A stretch of DNA of 64,000 nt from Gammaproteobacteria bacterium (GTDB lineage: Bacteria > Pseudomonadota > Gammaproteobacteria > Arenicellales > UBA868): the NCBI GenBank assembly GCA_022450155.1, contig JAKUQR010000008.1:1-64000 (forward strand), written 5' to 3'. The notes below the pieces were generated by a model, which saw only the letters and a program-made list of their open reading frames with translations, did not search any database and was not told the origin of the DNA. Shown here one piece after another: positions 55,432-63,496 of the stretch (position 1 is its first letter; every line of letters starts with the position of its first letter). The translations under genes and the position numbers were made by a program.

Positions 55432-56565
55432 TTAGAGGCCTGCTTTAACCTCTTCGAACATGGCCTGTAGAGCAGGTTCGTTACCCATTGGGGCTTGGAA
55501 GATTCCCGCATCTAAGGTCTCGCTTACATTAATGGAGTAGCCTAGCTCCTTGAGCAGGCCAGGCTGATCTTTCTCGACTTGCGCGAATGCCTTCATGTTG
55601 CCGTGGCCATAGCCGTATTCGGTGAGTGCAAATACACCTGATTCCACGCTAGCGTAGGCATCGATGTACTCATAAATTTTGTCCAATTTGGCCGGATCAT
55701 GGTCAGTCATCAGGCAGAAGCCACAGACCCAAGTCATTGCGCCTTCCTTTGGACTGGTATAGCGCACATCTAAACCCTCTTTTTTGAGCGCCGCGTATGA
55801 TGAATTCCACGCAGATGCTGCGACCAATTCTCCGGAGGCTAGCGCCTGTTCTATGTCGGCAGGACTGGTCCAGTAATAACGCATCAATGGCAGCTGTTCT
55901 TTGAGTGAAGCACGGGTTTTTTCCATTTCAGCATCGGTCATGTTGAAGGGATCTTTCGCTCCGATATAGATAGCAGCGACCATGACACCATCAATCAGAC
56001 TGTCCGCCATTGACAGGCGGCCCTTGTACTTGGGATCCCAAAGCATACCCCACGTCTCATTACCGACATATTCTGGTGCGAGGTCAGCCCTATATAGGAC
56101 CGACGTCAGTCCCCAGTCCGTTGGGATAAAGTATTGTTTGTCGCCGTCGAAGGTGCCGGGGATTGTTTTTAGGGCTGGGATAATGTCGGACCAATTCGAA
56201 AGACGGCTGGGATCCATGGGCTGAAGAATGCCTGCATCTTTCCAGATTGGAACCTTGTACGAGCACGGCTGCGTAAGGTCAACCTTAAATCCAGCCCGCA
56301 TCTTGGCAAAAGCCTCTTCTTCGTCACCAAAGATGGCAAAGTTGGGAGATTGACCGTGTTTTGTGATATAGGATTGATGCAACTCGGGTACTTCCCAGCC
56401 CTCCCAAGTAAACACAGTCGGGTGATCGTTACTGGCGGCGCTGGCTATTTTCGATCCTAAGGGTAGGGTTACCATCGTGGCGCCAAGTGCAATAAGTTTC
56501 TGGTTGAACTGCCGCCGGCTCATTCTGCCAGTCGCAAGTTCCTCGATAATCTGGTCTTTTTGCAT
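55432..56565 (-). CDS. spuD: Polyamine-binding periplasmic protein (PotD/SpuD-like), Tat-type signal
   Basis: 377 residues from the ATG at 56565, which follows GGAGGAGCACAAA; an ATG 15 bases earlier overlaps that ribosome site. The N terminus MSRRQFNQKLIALGATMVTL is a twin-arginine signal, unusual for PotD-type proteins, which normally use Sec. The mature part: FTWEGWEVPELHQSYITKHG, DLTQPCSYKVPIWKDAG, FIPTDWGLTSVLYRADL, MADSLIDGVMVAAIYIGAKD. Polyamine specificity is inferred from the fold and the neighbouring catabolic genes. Confidence 0.88.
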   Translation of the reverse strand: MQKDQIIEELATGRMSRRQFNQKLIALGATMVTLPLGSKIASAASNDHPTVFTWEGWEVPELHQSYITKHGQSPNFAIFGDEEEAFAKMRAGFKVDLTQPCSYKVPIWKDAGILQPMDPSRLSNWSDIIPALKTIPGTFDGDKQYFIPTDWGLTSVLYRADLAPEYVGNETWGMLWDPKYKGRLSMADSLIDGVMVAAIYIGAKDPFNMTDAEMEKTRASLKEQLPLMRYYWTSPADIEQALASGELVAASAWNSSYAALKKEGLDVRYTSPKEGAMTWVCGFCLMTDHDPAKLDKIYEYIDAYASVESGVFALTEYGYGHGNMKAFAQVEKDQPGLLKELGYSINVSETLDAGIFQAPMGNEPALQAMFEEVKAGL

Positions 56566-56611
56566 TTTGTGCTCCTCCATCTAAGAAAGCTTTGGTTAAA
56601 GAAATTGTGAT

Positions 56612-57982
56612 TTAGTTGCCTACTGTGGCATAGGTCTCATCGAGCGCGTGAGTGACCTTCCCCATCATTTCGTCGATTTCCGCCTCTGACATGATCAGTG
56701 GTGGAGAGATGATCATGGTATCACCGACGGCCCGCATCACCAATCCAAGACGTAGGCAGGCTTCACGACAGAGCGTACCGGTTTCACCCGCAGGATCATA
56801 GCGTCTGCGGGTAGCTTTGTCCTTGACGAGTTCGAGCGCGCCAAGAAAACCAAGGCCTCGGGTTGCCCCGACCAGCGGGTGATCAGCCAGTGTTTTCCAT
56901 TTTTCCTGCAGGTAGGGACCTGTTACTGTGTCCACACGCTCGATAATTTTCTCGTCGCGAAGAATTCGCACGTTTGCGCAGGCAACCGCACAGGCTGCAG
57001 GGTGACCGGAATAGGTCATGCCGTGGAAGAATTCGCCACCTTCTTCGATCAGAACCCGGGACACGTGGTCGGCCACCATCACGGCTGCAATGGGCAGATA
57101 GCCAGAAGACAGTCCCTTGGCAATGGACATCAGGTCCGGCTGGATGTTGTAGTAGTCACTGCCAAACCATTTGCCGGTTCTGCCGAATCCGCAGATGACT
57201 TCATCAGCCACCAGTAAAATCTGATAGCGACGGCAGATATCACTGATTTCCGGCCAGTAGGTATCCGGTGGTATGACGACACCGCCGGCGCCCTGAATGG
57301 GTTCGGCTATAAAAGCAGCGACACGGTGTTCCCCCAGCTCATTGATTTTTTGTTCCAGTTCTTGAGCGACTTTAAGGCCGTGTTGGTCCGGGGAGTCAGA
57401 GCCACCGTCCTGGTACCAGTAAGGCTGACCGATATGGGTGATATCCGGGATCGGCAGGCCGCCCTGGGCATGCATTGTCGGCATGCCGCCCAGACTTGCA
57501 CCGGCCATCGTGCTGCCATGATACGCATTCTTTCGGCTGATGATGACCTGTTTATCGGGTTGTCCGAGTGAGGCCCAGTAATGTCGGGCCATCCGGACCA
57601 CGGTATCGTTTGCTTCGGAGCCTGAATTGGTGAAAAAAGCATGGTTGAGACCTGCTGGCGTGACCTCGGACAGGAGTTGAGACAGTTCTATTACGGGTGG
57701 CGTGGCTGTCTGAAAAAAAGTGTTGTAGTACGGGAGAATCTCCATCTGTTTTCGGGCTGCATCGACCAGTTCCTGACGCCCGTAACCCACATTGACACAC
57801 CATAATCCGGCCATCGCATCCAGAATCTTGTTGCCATCTGAATCCCAGAGATAGACGCCATCTGCCCTTTCAATGATCCGGGCACCCTTGGCGTGCAACT
57901 CTTTGTGATTTGTAAACGGATGTAGAAAGTGGGCGCTGTCGAGAGCCTGCCAGTCGGCGGTTGATTGCTGCGTTTGGGTCAC
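56612..57982 (-). CDS. spuC: Class III omega-aminotransferase (SpuC-like)
   Basis: 456 residues. LDAMAGLWCVNVGYGRQELV, NSGSEANDTVVRMARHYW, SRKNAYHGSTMAGASLGG, EPIQGAGGVVIPPDTYWPEI, VADEVICGFGRTGKWFGSDY and the PLP Lys in SIAKGLSSGYLPIAAVMV match the putrescine-pyruvate aminotransferase SpuC type. It would take an amino group from putrescine or gamma-glutamyl intermediates. It stands between the binding protein and the gamma-glutamylpolyamine synthetase. Confidence 0.92.
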   Translation of the reverse strand: MTQTQQSTADWQALDSAHFLHPFTNHKELHAKGARIIERADGVYLWDSDGNKILDAMAGLWCVNVGYGRQELVDAARKQMEILPYYNTFFQTATPPVIELSQLLSEVTPAGLNHAFFTNSGSEANDTVVRMARHYWASLGQPDKQVIISRKNAYHGSTMAGASLGGMPTMHAQGGLPIPDITHIGQPYWYQDGGSDSPDQHGLKVAQELEQKINELGEHRVAAFIAEPIQGAGGVVIPPDTYWPEISDICRRYQILLVADEVICGFGRTGKWFGSDYYNIQPDLMSIAKGLSSGYLPIAAVMVADHVSRVLIEEGGEFFHGMTYSGHPAACAVACANVRILRDEKIIERVDTVTGPYLQEKWKTLADHPLVGATRGLGFLGALELVKDKATRRRYDPAGETGTLCREACLRLGLVMRAVGDTMIISPPLIMSEAEIDEMMGKVTHALDETYATVGN

Positions 57983-58115
57983 TTTATAGCTCCTGTCAAT
58001 ATCTAGCCTGCGGTTATAAATATAAATTTCTACAGTGGCAACTCAGCCATGGAAACTATGTCGAACAACACACAGCGTGGAACATCAGAGTTAAGTTCGT
58101 TTCGCTGAAGCACGG

Positions 58116-59495
58116 TCAGACGTTCAGCAGTAAGTGTTCTCTCTCCCAGGAACTAATTACCTGGAGGAATGTGCCGTGCTCGTTTTCTTTTACCGCGTTA
58201 AAGGCCCTGACAAAACGTTCTCCGAGAATTTCTCGCAGCGGTGTGCAATCCTGCAGCGCACGTAGTGCCTGCTCGAGCGTTCGTGGCAGGTCATACGGCA
58301 TATTGTAGGCAGTGCCGGTGACAGGTTCCGACGGCTCGAGCTGGTCCATCATTCCGAGCAGGCCGCAGGCAAGACTGGCGGCGACGGCCAGATAGGGGTT
58401 GGCGTCTGCTCCGGGTACCCGGTTTTCGATGCGGCGTGACTCGGGTGTTGAATCCGGCACTCTCAGACCGACCGTACGGTTGTCGTAGCCCCAGTGTACA
58501 TTGATTGGTGCAGCATGGTCACGAATCAGACGCCGGTAGGAGTTGACATTCGGTGCAAGGAGCGACATTGCAGCCGGAAGGTAGCGCTGTAAGCCTGCAA
58601 TATGGGCAAAAAATAGTGGGCTGGCCTGGCCGTTGTCTTCGCTAAATATGTTTTTACCATGTCTGATGTCGACGATGCTTTGGTGAATGTGCATGGCACT
58701 GCCAGGTTCTTTTTCCATTGGCTTTGCCATGAAGGTAGCATACATGTTGTGCCGCAATGCTGTTTCGCGAGTGGCTCGTTTGAAAAGAAATGCCTGGTCC
58801 GAGATCTTGACCGGATCACCATGCGCCAGGTTGATCTCCATCTGGGCCGCACCTGCTTCATGATTGAGTGTCTCAAGCGCGATATCAAGGACTTCACAGT
58901 GATCGTATAAATCCTCAAACATAGGATCGAATTCGTTAACCGCATCTATACTGAACGACTGGCGGCCGGGTTCTGCGCGGCCTGAGCGTCCGACCGGTGG
59001 TTCCAGAGGGTAGTCTGCATCATGATTCGGTTTGACCAGGTAGAACTCGAGTTCAGGAGCCACGATGGGTGTCCAGCCGAATTCATGATAAGCCTGCACG
59101 ATTTTTTGCAACACATAACGCGGTGACATCTCAACCGGTTTGCCATCGGCGTAAAAACAATCGTGAACAATGAGCGCAGTCGGATTCTGGGCCCAGGGCA
59201 CCAGCCTGAAACTCTCAATATCCGGCTTTAGGAAGATGTCTCCGTCCGACGGATCAACTGCGCTCTGATCTTCGGGATATTCGCCGGTTACGGTCTGGAG
59301 GAAAATACCTTCAGGCATACGCAGGCCCACTTCTTCACTGTATTTTTTCGCGGAGATCAGCTTGCCGCGCGCGATCCCGGTCATATCAGGGATAACGGCT
59401 TCTATCTCATCAATATCGTGGTCCCGGATCCACTGCTGGATTGAACGGACCGGATTGCCCTTGGGCGTTGGTACGATGCTTGGTTTAGAAGTCAT
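58116..59495 (-). CDS. puuA: Gamma-glutamylpolyamine synthetase (PuuA/SpuB-like glutamine synthetase)
   Basis: 459 residues, a glutamine-synthetase-family ligase that joins glutamate to putrescine or another polyamine. It has APELEFYLVKP (metal Glu), NHEAGAAQMEINLAHGDPVK, GSAMHIHQSI, NSYRRLIRDHAAPINVHWGY and ENRVPGADANPYLAVAASLA. An N-terminal IEAVIPDMTGIARGKLISAK is typical of PuuA/SpuB rather than GlnA. The oxidase and hydrolase genes of the full Puu pathway (puuB, puuC, puuD/spuA) are not here. First gene of the polyamine unit. Confidence 0.92.
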   Translation of the reverse strand: MTSKPSIVPTPKGNPVRSIQQWIRDHDIDEIEAVIPDMTGIARGKLISAKKYSEEVGLRMPEGIFLQTVTGEYPEDQSAVDPSDGDIFLKPDIESFRLVPWAQNPTALIVHDCFYADGKPVEMSPRYVLQKIVQAYHEFGWTPIVAPELEFYLVKPNHDADYPLEPPVGRSGRAEPGRQSFSIDAVNEFDPMFEDLYDHCEVLDIALETLNHEAGAAQMEINLAHGDPVKISDQAFLFKRATRETALRHNMYATFMAKPMEKEPGSAMHIHQSIVDIRHGKNIFSEDNGQASPLFFAHIAGLQRYLPAAMSLLAPNVNSYRRLIRDHAAPINVHWGYDNRTVGLRVPDSTPESRRIENRVPGADANPYLAVAASLACGLLGMMDQLEPSEPVTGTAYNMPYDLPRTLEQALRALQDCTPLREILGERFVRAFNAVKENEHGTFLQVISSWEREHLLLNV

Positions 59496-59617
59496 TTGTG
59501 TGACGCAGGTTGTGCACGACGGGCAGTGTAATCGATGGTTGTTGCCGGGAACAGATTAGCTTATGCCGCGATAAGATGAGTCGAAATGACTACTGTATCT
59601 GCACTGCAAAAACTGGG

Positions 59618-60088
59618 TCAGGTTTTATATCGGTAGCGGAAGGTACAACAAGAGGCACCGCCCATAATAGTCTGATCTCTTTGCAATGTGATGCGATCAT
59701 CGAACCCCTGACAGAAGGTGCCGTCACGATGACAAGAGAGTAGGTGACCAATGTGCCCCAGATCCATGTCTTGGTACATCTCGGCATATCGGCAGCGAGT
59801 CACATTAAAGTCGAACTGGTCATCGGACTCGTGTAAGACGTCGATCTCGAGTGCGCCACCTGCTTTCCACTGCTCGAATAGTTCGATGAAGTTACGAAGC
59901 GGTGAACGCTCAGGCGAGGTCTTGGTCTGCGCATAGTGCTGACCTTCGGTAATGGCTGCCTTCTCGATCGCAGCTCGCAGAATATCTTCGGCTTTCTGTT
60001 GCCCCAGTTGTGTCTTCATTTCATCGAATACCGGGCCTATGACTTCAGCTTGTAGCTGACGTTTGATGATAATCGGGATATCGTCCAT
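59618..60088 (-). CDS. L-2-amino-thiazoline-4-carboxylate hydrolase-like protein
   Basis: 156 residues. The C-terminal half, with TRCRYAEMYQDMDLGHIGHL, LSCHRDGTFCQGFDD and IMGGASCCTFRYRYKT, fits the ATC-hydrolase-like family (PF14196), named after an enzyme of Pseudomonas D,L-ATC to L-cysteine conversion. The helical N-terminal half (DEMKTQLGQQKAEDILRAAI) fits too. Cysteines in RCRY, SCHRDGTFC and SCC are conserved. Many family members probably act on other small molecules. It lies 26 bases downstream of the dioxygenase on the same strand. Confidence 0.78.
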   Translation of the reverse strand: MDDIPIIIKRQLQAEVIGPVFDEMKTQLGQQKAEDILRAAIEKAAITEGQHYAQTKTSPERSPLRNFIELFEQWKAGGALEIDVLHESDDQFDFNVTRCRYAEMYQDMDLGHIGHLLSCHRDGTFCQGFDDRITLQRDQTIMGGASCCTFRYRYKT

Positions 60089-60114
60089 TGTAGGTCTCCA
60101 GGTAAAGCCTGAGG

Positions 60115-61014
60115 TTAAACGGGTTCTAGAGCCACACCTTCTAGCGTGATCCGGTGCATCAGCCTTCGTTCGCCGGGGTAGTCATTCAGGGCATGGTGCC
60201 AGGTGGCCCGGTTATCCCACATTGCGAGTGATCGCGGTTGCCAGCGAAAGCGGCAGGTGAATTCCGGTCGGTAGCCATGTTGGTAAAGATATTCAAGAAG
60301 AGGCCTGGACTCGTCTTCTGTCCAGCCGTCAAAACGCAGGGTGAATTGCGGGTTGACATAAAGCGCCGGACGGCCCGACAGCGGATGGCGAATGACTACA
60401 GGGTGATTGGCGTCCTGAGTGGCCGCAGCCGCGTTACCGACTCGATCACCAATGTCCGATTCATCACGCCAGTCCTGATAGGCTTGGGGACCGAATACAT
60501 CGCGGCTGGAATGGATCGCACGAAGGGAGCTCAGCATCTGCTTGAGACCTTCGGAGAGGGTGTCGTAAGCTGCATACATGCTGGCGAACACGGTGTCCCC
60601 GCCTGAGTCTGGTACTTCGCGAGCGTAGAGGATCGAACCTGTTGCCGGGATTTGATCGTAAGAATGGTCGGTGTGCCACAGGCCACCAATGTTCGACGTT
60701 TGTTCAGGCTCCTTGCGTACTTCGGCGATCAATGGATAGGAAGGCACTGGCTTGAAAAATCGGTTTACATTGATCTTTCCCCAGCACCGGGCAAAGTCAA
60801 CGTGTTGCTCGGGAGTAAGATCTTGATCGCGGAAAAAGATCACACCGAAATCAGAAAAAGCGCGCTGAACTTCTTCGAATGCAGTAGTGGAAAGCCCGTT
60901 GGCGATATCTACACCATGGATCTCGGCACCAATCGCACTACTCAACGGACGAACCTCTATGTCTCTATAGCCCGAATTTAGGGTGTTCGAGTTGTGAGTA
61001 AGCGAGTTTGCCAT
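60115..61014 (-). CDS. TauD/TfdA-type 2-oxoglutarate dioxygenase
   Basis: 299 residues. Fe(II) facial triad: HxD in LWHTDHSYDQIPATG and the distal His in ATWHHALNDYPGERRLMHRI, whose second Arg binds 2-oxoglutarate. RPLSSAIGAEIHGVDIANGL, DFGVIFFRDQDLTPEQHVDF and RHPLSGRPALYVNPQFTLRF are family features. It hydroxylates a small acid, sulphonate or ether substrate not readable here. Its ATG overlaps the aminotransferase stop by one base (TGATG), so the two are translationally coupled. Confidence 0.93.
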   Translation of the reverse strand: MANSLTHNSNTLNSGYRDIEVRPLSSAIGAEIHGVDIANGLSTTAFEEVQRAFSDFGVIFFRDQDLTPEQHVDFARCWGKINVNRFFKPVPSYPLIAEVRKEPEQTSNIGGLWHTDHSYDQIPATGSILYAREVPDSGGDTVFASMYAAYDTLSEGLKQMLSSLRAIHSSRDVFGPQAYQDWRDESDIGDRVGNAAAATQDANHPVVIRHPLSGRPALYVNPQFTLRFDGWTEDESRPLLEYLYQHGYRPEFTCRFRWQPRSLAMWDNRATWHHALNDYPGERRLMHRITLEGVALEPV

Positions 61015-62345
61015 CAGTCAAGCGTCTTCAGTGTTGTGTCCAGACTAACCGCCAGTCGATCGACGATGTCAGAGAGTTGATTTTCGGACACGTTATAAGG
61101 TGGCGCAAGCAGAACATGACTGCCCTGCCTGCCATCCACAGTGCCACCCATCGGGTAGCAGATCAGGCCGTTGTCCATTGCTGCAGATTTGAGTCGATGG
61201 TGCACCTCAAGCGATGGTTCGAATGGAGACTTACTGCTTTTATCGGCTACAAATTCAAGACCTACAAACAGGCCTCGTCCGCGGATGTCTCCGACATAGG
61301 GGTGCTCTCCAAATTGTGTGACTAGCAAGTCCATCAGTAATGTGCCCATTGTCCGCACACGTTGCAGAAGGTTCTCGCGTTCAATGACGCGCTGTACTGC
61401 CAGTGCCGCTGCACACGCAACCGCATGGCCCAGATAAGTATGGCCATGCTGGAAGAAGCCAGTGCCCTGATGAATCGTCTGATAGATTTGTTCATTGACC
61501 ATGACGGCGCCGACCGGCTGATAACCGCCACCCAATCCTTTGGCAATGGTGATAAGGTCACCACAGATATCGTCCTGCTCACAGGCAAACAGCGTGCCGG
61601 TCCGGCCCATTCCACACATCACTTCATCGAGTATCAAAAGAATACCGTGTCGATCACAGATTTCCCGAATGCGCCGAAAATAACCGGGTTCCGGCGGTAC
61701 TGCGCCCAGCGTGGCGCCGACGACGGGTTCAGCGACAAATCCAATGACGTTCTCAGCGCCGAGTTCCACGATCTTGTTTTCAAGTTCATCGGCAGCCCGC
61801 AGCGCATACGTCTCTGCAGTCTCGTCAGTACGTTGTTCCCGGTAGGCATAGCAAGGAGCGATGTGATGAGTCTCCATCAGTAGCGGGTCATAGGGTTGGC
61901 GCCGCCACAGGTTGCCACCGGTGGCCAGGGCGCCCAGAGTGTTGCCGTGGTAGCTCTGCCGTCGAGCGATGTACAGTCGCTTCGACGGTTCATTACGCTC
62001 CAGAAAGTACTGTCTTCCCATCTTCAGAGCGGCTTCCATGGCTTCAGAGCCTCCGCTGACCACATACACTCTATCAAGTGGACCCGGCGCCCGAGTAGTG
62101 AGATGAGCCGCCAGTTGTTCCAGCGGCTCGCTGGTGAAAAATGCCGTGTGGGCAAAGGGAATGGCATCCAGTTGATCTTTTATGGCACGAATGACATCCG
62201 GGTGACTGTGGCCCAGGCAGGAAACAGCGGCACCGCCAGATGCATCGAGGTAGCTTTTGCCTGTCTGATCGACGATGTAGGCGCCGTCACCTGAGACCGC
62301 AACCGGCAGATCGGCATGCGTATTGCGGTGGAAAACGTGGGTCAT
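61014..62345 (-). CDS. Class III aminotransferase
   Basis: 443 residues. YLDASGGAAVSCLGHSHPDV, SGGSEAMEAALKMGRQYFLE, ARRQSYHGNTLGALATGG, EPVVGATLGAVPPEPGYFRR, ILDEVMCGMGRTGTLFACEQ and the PLP Lys in TIAKGLGGGYQPVGAVMV are the class III pattern. It differs from the SpuC-like enzyme at 56612. It probably removes or adds an amino group on the substrate or product of the dioxygenase. The substrate is unknown. Confidence 0.92.
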   Translation of the reverse strand: MTHVFHRNTHADLPVAVSGDGAYIVDQTGKSYLDASGGAAVSCLGHSHPDVIRAIKDQLDAIPFAHTAFFTSEPLEQLAAHLTTRAPGPLDRVYVVSGGSEAMEAALKMGRQYFLERNEPSKRLYIARRQSYHGNTLGALATGGNLWRRQPYDPLLMETHHIAPCYAYREQRTDETAETYALRAADELENKIVELGAENVIGFVAEPVVGATLGAVPPEPGYFRRIREICDRHGILLILDEVMCGMGRTGTLFACEQDDICGDLITIAKGLGGGYQPVGAVMVNEQIYQTIHQGTGFFQHGHTYLGHAVACAAALAVQRVIERENLLQRVRTMGTLLMDLLVTQFGEHPYVGDIRGRGLFVGLEFVADKSSKSPFEPSLEVHHRLKSAAMDNGLICYPMGGTVDGRQGSHVLLAPPYNVSENQLSDIVDRLAVSLDTTLKTLD

Positions 62346-62515
62346 CGTTTCGTTCGATTGCAGTTGGTATAAGTCAGGTTAGCATCCCGCGGCAGCATAT
62401 TGTCTGGGTTGCTAGAGGATGTTGGACACTGGACACAGTGGGCAGAGCCCACAGCGGTCAACGCGTTGCCGTTGAAATTTCTGGAGTCGGCCAGTGCTAA
62501 ATAAACGTTAGGGCG

Positions 62516-63310
62516 CTAGCGCCACGTTTTTTCGTTGTCCCAGATATTCTTGGGCATAGGTAATCCACTGAAATCAGCTGAACCAAGTGGTTGATCCGGC
62601 TCTATGCCGATAGATTCCAGGGTCAGCATCAGTTGGCGGGTATGTTGACCTGAATGCCAGGCCGTTCGCTCGAGTACTTCATGCAGCGTGACCTCACCAT
62701 AATAGACCTTACCCGGTTGAGCGAAATCGATTGTCTGTCCTGCTTGTGTCCACCACAAATTTATCCGATCAGTCACAGCGTGTGCGAACTCCAGAAGGTC
62801 CTGACGCGATACCAAATCCGTCGGCAAGTTACTGACCAGTGCTTCGTAAGTGTACGGCGTGTCATGTTCGACCCGATCCAGAAACACTTTGGGAATCTGG
62901 AAAATGTGGTAAGCAAGCTGCCGGTAAGAACGTGGCCGATCTGGCAGCATCGAATCCAGCTGATTCTCTGGGATCTGGCTCAGAAAACGCTGAGCCGCAG
63001 TCAGGATTGTGTTGAGGCGGTCGATCAGGATGTCGGGGTCTAACAGGGCGTGCGGTTGCCAGTCGAATCCTGCGACCCGAGCCACATCTCGGAAGACAGC
63101 ACCATTGGCCCAGTCTGAGCCGCGTGCGACTATGGGTACGAGTCTCAGGCCCAGGATTTCAAGTTCTTTAAAACCATCGGGGTCTTCAAGTACGTTGATG
63201 GACTCAAACGTTACACCGTGGTCAAGCAGAAATTCCTTGGTCTTGAGGCAGCTGGAACAGCCTGGCTGCCAGTAGACTTTAAGCGGTAATGCGTTTTGGG
63301 TGCGGGTCAT
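62516..63310 (-). CDS. Glutaredoxin-DinB fusion protein
   Basis: 264 residues in two parts. The N-terminal part (about 8-85) is a glutaredoxin fold with redox motif CSSC in YWQPGCSSCLKTKEFLLDHG and the cis-Pro loop RLVPIV. The C-terminal part (about 100-264) is a DinB-like four-helix bundle: LNTILTAAQRFLSQIPENQL, YRQLAYHIFQIPKVFLDRVE and VTLHEVLERTAWHSGQHTRQ, with His residues (YHIF, WHSGQH) placed as in metal-dependent thiol transferases. A thiol-linked (glutathione or similar) transferase or repair role is likely, but no substrate can be named. Confidence 0.85.
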   Translation of the reverse strand: MTRTQNALPLKVYWQPGCSSCLKTKEFLLDHGVTFESINVLEDPDGFKELEILGLRLVPIVARGSDWANGAVFRDVARVAGFDWQPHALLDPDILIDRLNTILTAAQRFLSQIPENQLDSMLPDRPRSYRQLAYHIFQIPKVFLDRVEHDTPYTYEALVSNLPTDLVSRQDLLEFAHAVTDRINLWWTQAGQTIDFAQPGKVYYGEVTLHEVLERTAWHSGQHTRQLMLTLESIGIEPDQPLGSADFSGLPMPKNIWDNEKTWR

Positions 63311-63496
63311 GAGCGGGTCTCGACTGGGTTCAATTGACGATATGATGTTTATATCAAACTATTATAGTGTCAGGGTGCTGTGGGCGGTGTGCAAGCTACA
63401 TCCATAATGTTCGGTGACCAGGCGTCTCTTGGATACAATGTCGGCGAGCCGGATCGTGTCGGCTTCTGATGAACAAGACACAGGTAACCTGAATCA
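63311..63496. promoter_or_regulatory. AT-rich divergent promoter region
   Basis: Between the Grx-DinB gene and the TPR gene. A perfect TATAAT on the reverse strand (63361-63366) lies about 50 bases upstream of the Grx-DinB start. The dyad GATAT-N7-ATATC (63339-63355) is close to it. No good -35 box was recognised, so the exact promoter is unsettled. Confidence 0.35.

Noticed and set aside
62512-62523. Palindrome GGCGCTAGCGCC as a terminator
   Set aside because: It spans the last codons of the Grx-DinB gene and lacks a T run; probably chance in GC-rich coding sequence.
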